A stretch of 64,000 nucleotides of DNA from Sympetrum striolatum (lineage: Eukaryota > Arthropoda > Insecta > Odonata > Libellulidae). The DNA lies in NCBI GenBank assembly GCA_947579665.1, contig OX388343.1, positions 91,802,254-91,866,253 on the forward strand. The letters run 5' to 3'. A program made the translations under genes and the position numbers. The notes beneath the pieces were generated by a model that saw only the letters and a list, made by a program, of their open reading frames with translations, was not told the DNA's origin and did not search any database. Below, in pieces: positions 12,430-22,639 of the stretch. The number at the start of each line of letters is the position of its first letter. The first letter of the stretch is position 1.

Positions 12430-12930
12430 TCCTCCCAATCGCATTATTCTCGCTCTTGATCCGTGAACGGGAAAAGGGTAGGTCGCGGATTAAGGCCTCG
12501 GATCGGAGAAATCGCGCAAATCCAGATTCGAAGCGGGGAAAATGAGAGTGGACACCCGGCTAAATGGCGTCCGTCTAAAATTAGAGAAAACGTCGGTGGA
12601 GTTGAGTGACTTCCGTACGCGAACCTCACTTTCACTTCGATTGCGTCCTTCGACGTCTATTTCGGACGCACTGAATGATCGCCATTTTGGAATGCGCTCA
12701 ATCGCGATTCTATCGGATTCCGTACGCAAAGATTGGCGAAAGAAGGGAGGCGATTGTAAACATTCGTGAATAATATAATGGGCCCCGAAGGGGGGAAGAC
12801 TGTCCCTACGATTTGAAAATAAGGTGTCCCGAAATAGACGGCGGTGTGGTTGCCAGTTGCTCGCCGGTGTATACCGTTCGCATTCGGATGAGAGCGATGC
12901 GTTTTAAAAGGTATCCCACGCTTATGGCTG
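12430..12930. promoter_or_regulatory. CpG-rich island, possible regulatory DNA
   Basis: This 500 bp patch has many CpG dinucleotides in an AT-rich setting. Stops are sparse on both strands, giving overlapping frames of 63-79 codons that resemble nothing known. GCCATTTTGG at 12,681-12,690 matches the YY1/Pho core, and TTCCGTACGC occurs twice (12,611 and 12,718). It could be a promoter, an enhancer or a polycomb-type element. The evidence is composition and motif only. Confidence 0.35.
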
Positions 12931-15900
12931 AGGAGGAGACATAAAACACTTTATTCTCTCACGGAACGAGAGCCAAATGAAACTCTTCCTGCTTTTAATA
13001 GTAGTAAATAACTTTGTTTTGCTGAACCGGAGGCCTAATCAGATATTCGCCCCTGGGGATGGAAATTAGGGGCACGTCTCCAGGTCAAGCCTATTATATT
13101 GCTTTAATGTTTATCTTAAAGCGAAAGGAATCACTCTAAGGATCAATATTGATTAAATTTACATTTTTTCCTTCAATAAACTAGGAGGTACCATTCAGTT
13201 TCCTGGATAAGTTTTACGAAAGCACTCAACCCCCACCATATGTTGAATATAAAAACTTTATGGACCCTATTACCTATCAATGCATGAAAATACGAACGAT
13301 CGGCAATTATTTCGTTTCTTTCCACTAAGAAATCTTTCCCTTCCCAGCTCTACGAATTAAATGAGCATTTCATTGTGATTTTGGATGAAATTTAAAGGAT
13401 TCGCTTCAGCGAACAGAATACGAGTTAGAGATTTCTTGTGGGTAATTGCGACAAATTCAACCATATGACCTAAATTAAAGAATAAATTGTTAAGTGTTAC
13501 GAAAAATGCGTGATAAGCACATGATGCCATCCCAAAATCTAGTAAACTATAAAAATACAGATTTTTTTATTATGAAAAACAATATAGCTTTCACAGTAAT
13601 GTTGGCTCAAAGTCATCAGATGACCTTTATACCCGTGGTTTAGAAAAATACTGGTCACGATGAATATTTGCTTACGAATCCCAAGAAGCGAAACTTGTCC
13701 GAATTATTTTATTCAAAAACTATGCCCAAGCCAACCTCTGGAAGAAGGAATAAAGTTTAGGATGTCTTCCAAACCGTACAGAATAGTTTCTGGTGTTTCA
13801 CTGCTATTTTTCTCTGATACCTCAAAGACCTCCTCAGAAATTTACGAAAAAAGAACATTTTTAGGTTAAGATGTCTTAGCTGACGGTTTGAAAAGAATTC
13901 TTAACAAAATCTTTCCTAAAGGTCGCGTTATTTCCTGAATTCTTCCGTATTGGAAAACAAATACTTGAGGATCCGGAATCTGGAATCAAGTATTAGTGAG
14001 AACGTGTGAATGATTTCATTGAAACGAGAAATTCCTGATTGTAGCCTACTTTCTAGGTCATTTTGAACCGAAATTTCAGATAGTATAGGGAAGTGGTTGA
14101 TGAATTTAATCGAAAATAAGAAAATTAAACAGCCCGTGTTAAAATTTGTGATTGTAATGATTATCTTCAAACTGATTAGAACCGACAACAACCATTAAAG
14201 TAGTTTCTTTGAAAATAGAGCGAAATGAAAAATTGTAGATTTATCTTATCTAGAAAATCAGATGTTATGAAAATTACTTTATTGTATGTATTCATTGATT
14301 CATCAAATTATAGACTGAAGTTTCACGAATGACAAGGAAATTCGTTGAAAGGTAAAGGTTTATTAATTATTCAATCACATCGCATCGGAAGGATGGACGG
14401 ATGAAAAACTTGGTTTGAATTAATATTCGATCAATCTTTCGATCCGAAATATGTCAACCGTCGACGTTTTGAAAGCTTCGATAGTTTAAAGAGCATGAAT
14501 TTCCGATGGCTTAAGACATGTCTTTTGGCACTAATCAAACTGTTTATCTGTTCCCAGCATGCTGTTAGAGCGCCGACTATCGACTATCCATGTTACCACA
14601 GAGATGCCTTGCCAAGGCAGAGTCCATGTTTATTCATCGCTTGTTATTTTCCCGGCCGCGTCATGACTCAAAAAGCGTTGACTCACGCCTTTCATTATCA
14701 GAGGGCGCTGCTAACGCAACATCCACAGAATTTTGAATACCCAATGGAGTTGATTTTAGCCAGCAACATAACATAAAATATTTATTCGAAACGGATTCAT
14801 ATGCGTCGATTCTAATGCGCTCAATTCCAGATGAATCCATAATGATAATGATAACTTTATTTATACAAAATATACATAAGGACACGTCAAAGATTTATAA
14901 TTCCCAGTTTAACTAACAATACAATTTAATTAAAATAATAGTTACATAACACAAACACATAAATTGCAATATTTATAATTAGCTCAACATTTTCGTTTTA
15001 TAATACTTATAATGCTGATTTCAATACCACTTCAATAGTTCAAATACAATGCAATAATTCAGTTCCAGTAAAGGAAGTAATTAGTTTTATTACATAAACA
15101 GAACTTGACGGTATTAGTGGGTTGGATATTCGCAGATTATGCAGGTATTGTTGCGAAATATGCGGCAGTCATTTATCATATGAAACATAAATATATGCCC
15201 TCCATTTGCATTGCCGCCTATCTCTTCCCGTAATTTAGTAACCCAGATTTGAGTTCAAAGAGCACAGTATCCGGATGTATCGACGTAAGTACCTATAGAA
15301 CACTGCAACCATTTTAACCTCTATAAATATATCCTCTAATGACAACAGTGCTTTCAATACTTACGATACAGACTCCCGTTCCTACTGTTTTCCTAATCAT
15401 AGGGTAGAAAAGTCACAACCTTTTACTATCGGATAAATAGAACATTCTCTTTGTCTCTGAATTTCCCGTACCCGGAAAAGGGCATTTCAGAGGTATAGCA
15501 ACATGATTGTAGCAATTAGGTGCTAAATCGCCCAACCGTTACAGTAGGTGCAAAAATGAGATCGGTATGCCCCCTAATCGTGTTCACCTAATAAAGAGAG
15601 ACATGCTCACGATTTAATCTCATCCTATTTATAGATACGTATCGGTTGAATTGATTTAGGTCTCGAGAATTTTTTAACACGATGACAGTGAAGTGCAATT
15701 ATCTTGATGAATTGGAAAGAAAAATACACTTTATTCCGCTTTGATAATAAGAGAACGATATTGGCATATACTGATCAGTAAAACTGTATCAATTTTTTAA
15801 GATGGCATTGATTAACCTGAGCAAAACAGGCATAGGTTCAAACACTTACATGAAGAATTTACGCTGTTTATCGATAAAGTCTTTTTCCAACATTAAAGTC

Positions 15901-16699
15901 AAACTGATCCTGTTAGCAGAAAATCGATCAAGATAAAAATATTCAACTTAAATTCGCGGGACAATAAGGTGAATTTATATGAAAGAAAATCAAGAAAGAA
16001 GATAGATGGACTCTCATTGCAACTTTTAATAATAATGATTTCGAGTATCGGCATTCTGTAATTAAAACTCAAGAAAAAGTATATGCTTGTCCATTTCCTT
16101 ATTTCTGGGCAGCTTAATTTGAAACTTCACTCAAATCCTTTCAATTTGAATTCAACGTGCGCATTCGTCACATGCATTCATTTAATGATAAAAATCTTTA
16201 AGATTTATCACTCTGTGTCCACCTGGAAGAATTCCAATTTTGTCCTTAGAGGGGTACCAAGAGCGTCAATTTGTCTTTGTTTTTGACTTATATTGCCCTC
16301 TAGCTTATTTCACGTTCAAATTTTCACGATTTGTTTATTTTGTTTTTTGTAAGCTTCAGCCGAAACTGTTTACATTACGGTCTTGCTATCGGCCAATTCT
16401 CGTATAAAATTTAAATAACATATTCACGCCTCATTCTTTAGCTTGTATATATTTTGAGAAATTTCCCCCTTGATGCGTAATATCCTCTGTTTACTCACTT
16501 TCTCTGCAGTGGGTTCCGCATATTTTCACATACTTTCTTTGGGACTTTTTCGGCGCGTAAATTTTTTATAGGAACCATCATTTGGTTTTTCCCGCCAACG
16601 ATAAATTAGAGTGCTTTTCGTTTTTTGAAATTGTTTCTTGTTATTTCTTTTACATCTCCAAGTTATAAGCTGGATAGATTAAGCCGTGAGTAAATTTAT

Positions 16700-16722
16700 A
16701 ATAACAATAATAATAATAAAGG
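16700..16722. repeat. (ATA)n microsatellite
   Basis: A run of AATAAT triplets with one C interruption. Confidence 0.75.
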
Positions 16723-16769
16723 ACGAGATTGAGACTATCAAGTCTCTTCTTACACCTAACCCTTTGTCG

Positions 16770-17060
16770 TATGAGAACAGAAAGAAATAGATAGATTGCA
16801 AAAGTACTGGGAAGAAAACTACTGTGTGGATTAAAAACCTAAGCTAAGAACGTAGGAAAAAATTTCCACTGCAGGAAAACACCCTCAGGAAGGGGGGTGT
16901 GAAAAACCTGCGAAATCTACAGATAGAAAACTAAATTTAAATATGGCAGTAGATTAAAGAGCTATTTAAGACAAGAAAAAATAAAGTCATTAGAATGTAC
17001 AAAAAAGGGCAAATTATAACATATTAACATAAAATACTTACACAAAAGTATAACTAATTT
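16770..17060 (+). repeat. Diverged dispersed repeat (pair with 48.35-48.60 kb)
   Basis: GCAGGAAAACACCC at 16,871-16,884 is identical to 48,446-48,459. In both places a similar AAATTRTAACATA stretch follows 120-140 bp later, with A/G-rich sequence upstream. The colinear order suggests two old copies of one element. Its class is unknown. Confidence 0.4.
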
Positions 17061-17274
17061 AGAATTGAGATTAAAGAGTTTTAGCTAGCTTAAACTAGTT
17101 TAAGCAATTACAAGTTAAATTATCTATTATATATAGATGCTTCTCCGGATTCATTCATATATATAGCTATATAGATAGGATACAAATTCACAGGCTAAAC
17201 CACAAGCGTCATTGACTTGAAATTTTTATGACATATTGGCCATAACGTACAACCCCCAGGAAAAAAGCGACTTT

Positions 17275-18290
17275 GATCCTCAGTGTCATAGGTTCGATTC
17301 CAGAGGGCCCCAAAGTCCTGATTTTTCCCGTTTAAATGCATTGCCGTGATTTTCGGGAATAAAAAAAAATAGTTTCCGGAAAGGTAGAGAAATAAAACTC
17401 AAGGTGCCTATATTTATGGTCTTGGACTTTCGAAAACATCAATGACTTTCACAAAAAATATCCTGGGTTCGATGCTAGGACGATGCAAAGATCTGCCCTT
17501 TAAAATACATGGGAGCTGTTTTTCATTATTTTTTTTGATGCACTTCTCGAAAAAATAGGAAGTTCGTGCTTAGCCGGAAAGTGTAAGGTAAGAATAAGTT
17601 TAAGAAAAAAATTTTCATAAGACCGTACTATTCCTGGGTTCGATGCCAGAGCACATTAACATTTCTCTCATAAGGAATATAAGGGAAAAGTAAGACTTCG
17701 ATTGAGGCAGTTGCAGCCAATATTTCTGCTTGAATTTTCGCACATAGTTAAAGAATAATATCTTCTATTATGTTGCATAGGAAGTTTTACCAGAAAGTCT
17801 CGGGTTCGATGCCGGGCGGTAAATATGTCTCCCGTTTAAAATACATAGGGTTTGTATTTCATTATTTTTTTGATGCACTTATCGAAATGATAGGAAGTTC
17901 GAGCTTGGCTGGAAGATGTATGGTTAAAACTGGTTTAAGAAAACAGTTTTCAGAAGACCGCAATATTCCTGGGTTCGATGCCAGACCACATTAACATTTC
18001 TCTCATAAGAAATATAAGGGAAAAGTAGGACGTCGTTTGATGCAGTTTCAGATAATATTTCTGCTTGAATTTTCACAGATAGTTAGAGATTGTGATCTTC
18101 TATTGTGCTGCATAGTAAGTATCACTAGGAAGACCCGGGTTCGATGCCAGACGATGAAATTTAAGCGAATTTTCAGAAAAATTTCAATCCTTTTTTTTCT
18201 TTTGAGGACCGTCCCGATATGATGCCGACATGAAATTAGTGTTGTCGATCTGCTTGCAGTATGCAAGCTACATTTTACTCGTATAATATA
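17275..18290 (+). repeat. Tandem array of ~168 bp B-box-bearing units
   Basis: Six B-box-like motifs (GGTTCGAT core, mostly within CTGGGTTCGATGCCAG) start at about 17,291, 17,465, 17,635, 17,802, 17,970 and 18,137. The spacings are 174, 170, 167, 168 and 167 bp. Units alternate: the first and third full units resemble each other (TTTGATGCACTT, then TAGGAAGTTCG), as do the second and fourth (CACATTAACATTTCTCTC, then TTTCTGCTTGAATTTT). The higher-order period is therefore about 335 bp. One unit also has a perfect A-box match, TGGTTAAAACTGG near 17,923, about 48 bp before its B box. The array ends with the palindrome GCTTGCAGTATGCAAGC at 18,252-18,268, shared with 5.67 kb. It could be a tRNA-related satellite or the internal repeats of a non-autonomous transposon such as a Helentron-like element. 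No protein is encoded. Confidence 0.85.
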
Positions 18291-19950
18291 TATATAATTA
18301 AATAATTTAAGCTTACTCTATAGCAAAGCAAATAATTTTTATTCTGTAGAGAAAAAATGTCTAATCTTTCTCGATTAGCATACTGAATATTCCAAAATTG
18401 TCCACTCTTTTATGCATGGAATCAATCTTGAGATTTCAGTATGGATCTAATATTCTTTTGGACTAGGTGAAACAATCGAGGTACATGACGTTCATGAAAA
18501 ATCCTCAAAAATTCTTCAATACATCACTTGTCAAAGCTGCAATACAGCCCGGGAGAATTACATGAAAGCAATGAATTCCAAGAGCGTAAAAGCTTTAATC
18601 ATATGTGATTACGTGTATTTTAACACAGAAAGTGTACAAAAGTTAGAGAGAAACTGTATATTTTCAAGTCTATACCTTCTTCCTCATCATTACGGAGGTT
18701 TCTCGTGCAAGACAACTTCCATGAATCTCCATCCTTTCTTATTTGCTTCCCTATTCAACGCAACACACTCTCTCTCTTCCCGCCAAATGCTTTGTGTTCT
18801 CTCACTATTCTAATATTAGTCGCCTTCTTTCTCTCCATTCTACAAAGCACTTCCCTTTCTTCATCTTAATTCATATCCTACGTGATTCCCCTGAATAAAC
18901 TGTGATTCCAAATAAGCAAAACTCCCTCAAATTCCTCTTTTTCGTTCAAAGCTCTTCATTAAATGCGCTATTTATTTAAGTTGTGAAATCCCAAGGGAGG
19001 GGATAACTAAGATATTTTGCCCAGCAAAGGTTAAACAGTGGACTTCTTTTTAGAACTAATGCTGTACTTATATAAGCTTCGTGAAATTTTTCAATTTTAT
19101 ATTTCCGTTTGCCTCAATTCAGTAATTCTTGGCTAGGCAAGAGCTTGCGTTTTCCAAGTAGTCTTGCGTAATTACATACACACTGACGCGCGAAGTTTAT
19201 CATTAACCTCTACATTTCCAGTCCATTCCATTTATATCTTTGGAATTCATTTTAATTTGCTATTCAATAATTTCTGATCATAAACCATCTTCCACTTTCT
19301 AACGTTCCATTTAAATTTGATTACTTACTCTACTTTTCTCTCTTGCTCTCAGTTCAATCGTCAAAAATATTTCTTCAATTCCTTCTTATTCTCTGAACTT
19401 ACATCCTTTTTAAATTTTAATATTTGTCAAGATCTATGCAGGCCATCTATCTATCGCAATATCTATATACTAATATAATAATAGTTGAAACAGAAAAAAT
19501 TATATTGTAGGATGTTTCCATTACTTAAATTTTTTTGTCATTAGAAGGGATTCTTGGCCACTTTTATGGATATTTTATCGTAATCTGACAATAAGTATCC
19601 CTAGTCCCAGAGTATATTGTAAAGTAAACAAACTGATTAAATTTAAAGGTTAAATAGAGGCAAATTTAGAATCTACAGTTTTTCATTTCACGGCCTAAAG
19701 GCAGATGTTATGTAAAATTTATTCTTTTGGTGAAAATATTTAATAGAAAGAATTTTAATAACTTGTTAGATGCAAATTTTACTTCATAGTTGAACTCTTC
19801 TAGATTAACCATATCTAAAAATTTTAGTTCTATTTTTTAATGAACAGTATTTAAATGTCGCAATTTATAGGGAAGTCTTTGAAGGGACAAATAACATACA
19901 TTTTTGTCCGCATGAACTGAACGAAAGGGTCAGAAACAGGACAGTGCCTG
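18290..19950. other. AT-rich non-coding stretch
   Basis: No gene or structured repeat is recognised. It is AT-rich, with a pyrimidine-rich interval near 18,760-18,860. Confidence 0.55.
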
Positions 19951-20620
19951 CAAAAAGAGATCTTACGCTCAGCCCGCCTATGACCAACTTCGCCAATTAA
20001 ACCGCTCTATAAAGTCATGCTTTTCCCTCGGTCAGGAGCTTCATCTAGGCAGACCCACTCTTTGTCCTACTGGACGAGGTGCGAGAAAAAAACTGTTTTA
20101 GCGCTAACGGACGAGAGCCCTCCATCCAATGACAAGAGAAGGATGTTTAGCGCCGCCCGAGATTGATCCTCGGCGTTGGAATAAATGGCAGAACCAGAAA
20201 TTCACGACGGGAGGTCTGCGGAGGGATAAGCGAGTTGCATGGATTAACTCACCTGAATGTTAAAACCAATTCGCCGCGGGAGTGGTTCTCAAAGTGTGAA
20301 ATTTCAGGGTGAACAACCTTCTCGTCGGCACTCTTTCTCCGTTTTCCTCAATATAGTCGCTCTTTTAACGTCGTGAATGGCAACGACAGCGGGAGGAGTT
20401 TATGAATAGAAAGTGCGTTAACCCCTCCGAACGAGTATTATTCTAGTCCCCTGGCAGGTTAATTACTTCATCGTGGCCTTTGGAGGAAAGGTTTGCCACA
20501 CATAGAGGCTTTCAGGCGCCAATAGTCTCTTCGCTGAATATCAAAGGAATTCGTCAAGGTTCACCCACGATCACCGCTGCTGTAATGGAAGGATGAGATG
20601 ATGCATTGGAATTGAGAAGA
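19950..20620. promoter_or_regulatory. GC/CpG-richer patch, possible regulatory DNA
   Basis: The composition shifts to clearly higher GC and CpG, with a CCAAT at about 20,125. No TATA box, recognisable exon or splice pattern can be pinned down. It is reported for composition only. Confidence 0.25.
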
Positions 20621-20672
20621 CCATGAATGTTCCAGAAGTGCGTAACAAGATGCAGGAGAGGTTCGATGAGGT

Positions 20673-20897
20673 TCATTTAGCTCTGTCTCCCGGATCTACG
20701 TATTTATCATTCGCTTGCGCATTCAGTACTATTCTTAGACCCGTCGATCTCGTCAACATTTTCGACGATAACGAAATATTTCGAATTTCATCAAGTATTA
20801 GACTCATTCTTTCCATTTTTACATTATCATTCTTTGAAAGTTCGCCGATTGGTGATGCGGTAGCACCGTCTTGATTTCTGCCACAGATGACTAGCAA
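20673..20897 (-). CDS. Unrecognised 74-codon open frame, possible exon
   Basis: The minus-strand frame encodes a hydrophilic peptide that includes ILDEIRNISLSSK and ends NDKYVDPGDRAK before a TGA. It has a balanced, protein-like composition, unlike the low-complexity frames elsewhere. TTTTGCTAG on the minus strand, at about 20,890, could be a splice acceptor, making this a terminal exon or a decayed transposon fragment. I do not recognise a family. A plus-strand frame of 83 codons overlaps it, which weakens the case. Confidence 0.15.
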   Translation of the reverse strand: MLVICGRNQDGATASPIGELSKNDNVKMERMSLILDEIRNISLSSKMLTRSTGLRIVLNAQANDKYVDPGDRAK

Positions 20898-20939
20898 AAT
20901 GTATTATTACAAGTGCAAACATTAGCTCCTCGAAGTCCC

Positions 20940-21060
20940 CAATTTATATGTGATTTATTTTAAAAATAACAAAATATTAACCATCACTTCTCTCCTGAGG
21001 ATGAAAATACGATCTTATAGATCGAAACCATGATCGTGAGTTAATACAATTACTGTGGTT
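20940..21060 (+). mobile_element. Penelope-like fragment with hammerhead-like core
   Basis: CTGAGGA at 20,995-21,001 fits the hammerhead CUGANGA box. GAAAC at 21,024-21,028 fits the second core box. Between them GATCT and AGATC can pair around TAT. Sequence after GAAAC (CATGATCGTGAG) resembles, in weaker form, the region after the same box in the 49.8 kb copy. Hammerhead motifs of this type are known from the terminal repeats of Penelope-like retroelements. The extra bases before stem II suggest decay. No reverse transcriptase is visible nearby. Confidence 0.5.
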
Positions 21061-22140
21061 GTGTTCTTTTTCTTTTTCTCGAGTTTTATTGTGGAAAACT
21101 ACCATAAAGTCGAGGCCGAATTAGCAGATTCTAAAATATTACCCTCAAATATAGTTAAAAGTTGTACTCATGTGTTCATTGCACTGTGCCTATTTCCATA
21201 TACAGCGTTCCCCATATTCATGTCAGTGAGGAAGCAAGGACAGACTCACCCGATCTTGTATAGCTATCTCATGCCCTTTCAGTAGTCAATTATGGAATTA
21301 GAATCACACCAGTTTTCAGATTGATAATCTTACACTTAAGAAACGTTTTATAAAAGTGGAAAAGCGAATAATTCAGTTTGTTCGTCCGAAAGTATTTACT
21401 ATATGGATGTATGAATGATGGAGAAGTATGTGATTGGAAACATGCATTTAAGAACGTGTAGAAATTCGAAAAAACGTACGTTTCAAGTAACAACGCTACG
21501 CTGCAGTGCAAAAACACTATCCCAGTTCTTTTAAAAACAAAAATATGAAATTTTTTTCTTGGTAGACGGAGAAATTAGATCGTTTCGTCAAATTATGAGT
21601 TAACTACGAAGCTCTCAAAAATTACCGGGGCCTATATTACTTGAGCCAGTTAGCATCTTATACGTCGAGGCATTCTGAATAGAGAATGCGCTCTAATTTT
21701 CACACCGCCGAGGAAGTCCAAATTTTCATCCGAGCGTTTCCATATCTTACAGCATTTCTGAGAACTCTTTCATCTATGACGATGCGATCATACGCTCCTT
21801 ATCGAGACGGCACTCTCTTATAAATCGACCACGCTGTGGCCAATAACTCCCCTAACACGACTGTTTACATCACTATTACTCATAGCAGTTCTAAAAATTC
21901 GATTGCGTGCGAGAATGTAAAATCGCCGCTCTCCGCTTGAGAGAACTCCTCAAAAGAATTAACCCCAACACGAAAATGCTTTGGGCAAACTCCGCCGACG
22001 GATTCCGAGAAGTTACTCGTAATTCGGTAAACGGGAATTTCGGAGGAAAACTATCTCGAACTGCTACGTACCCATGTATACCGATGCACACTTCTATATG
22101 AGTGGATGTCTTCAACAACGAGTACAAAAAATCTGATGTG
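21060..22140. other. Non-coding stretch
   Basis: No gene is recognised. A moderately GC-rich part at 21,620-22,090 carries chance frames on both strands. Confidence 0.55.
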
Positions 22141-22605
22141 GCAAACACATGTCTTTTTCCATATTTATTGAAAACAGAGGCCTATGCCGGTAATATATAA
22201 ATAACTCCAAAACAATGAGTGTTATAAAAAAATGTTTCAAACAAAAGTTGTAGTAAAATACATTATCTATAACTTTTCTATAAATTTTATATAACTACAT
22301 CACATTCTGTCAGAGATATTTAAGAAAAACTACAATTTTTGGATAAACAACAACTTCCGGTTAAGTGATATTCATCAAAAACTAATCAACTCTTGGCATT
22401 GTTAGGAAAATACTAAATATGAATTTTAGAAATGATCGGATAATTACTTTTTAAGATAGAGCGCCCACAGACGGACATACACACACACACAGATAGACGA
22501 ACTATATGGGCCCCAAAACATCTATTTCCGTTGAAATTTTCGGTCGAATTTTTTTGCGAGTACAGTACTTTCTCTATACTACGTATAGGGAGAAAGTAAA
22601 AATAG
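22141..22605 (+). mobile_element. Putative retroelement 3' end with terminal hairpin
   Basis: A region with GAGCGCCCACAGACGGACATAC followed by a short (AC) run and AGATAGACGA leads into TTTTTTTGCGAGTACAGTAC. It then ends in a hairpin: ACTTTCTCTATAC (22,567-22,579), TAC loop, GTATAGGGAGAAAGT (22,583-22,597), with two bulged G. The order of a repeated-GACGGAC stretch, a GCGAGTACA motif and a terminal hairpin before an A-rich tail looks like the 3' end of a non-LTR element or its SINE partner. The class and 5' end could not be fixed, and only one copy was seen here. Confidence 0.4.
22481..22492. repeat. (AC)n microsatellite
   Basis: A short dinucleotide run inside the putative retroelement end. 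Confidence 0.8.
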
Positions 22606-22639
22606 TAATTGTCACCGGGAAAAGAGCTTACCGAAGTAC

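Larger units (their letters stand above)
12930..17260. other. AT-rich non-coding stretch
   Basis: No gene is recognised. It holds a triplet microsatellite near 16,700, a diverged repeat at 16.77-17.06 kb, and an AT-rich interval at 14.8-15.1 kb that may be a decayed retroelement tail. Open frames are short and unremarkable. Confidence 0.55.

Noticed and set aside
17275..18290. CRISPR array or gene-coding tandem repeat
   Set aside because: The units are about 168 bp with diverged interiors, not short identical repeats with unique spacers, and no frame stays open across units.
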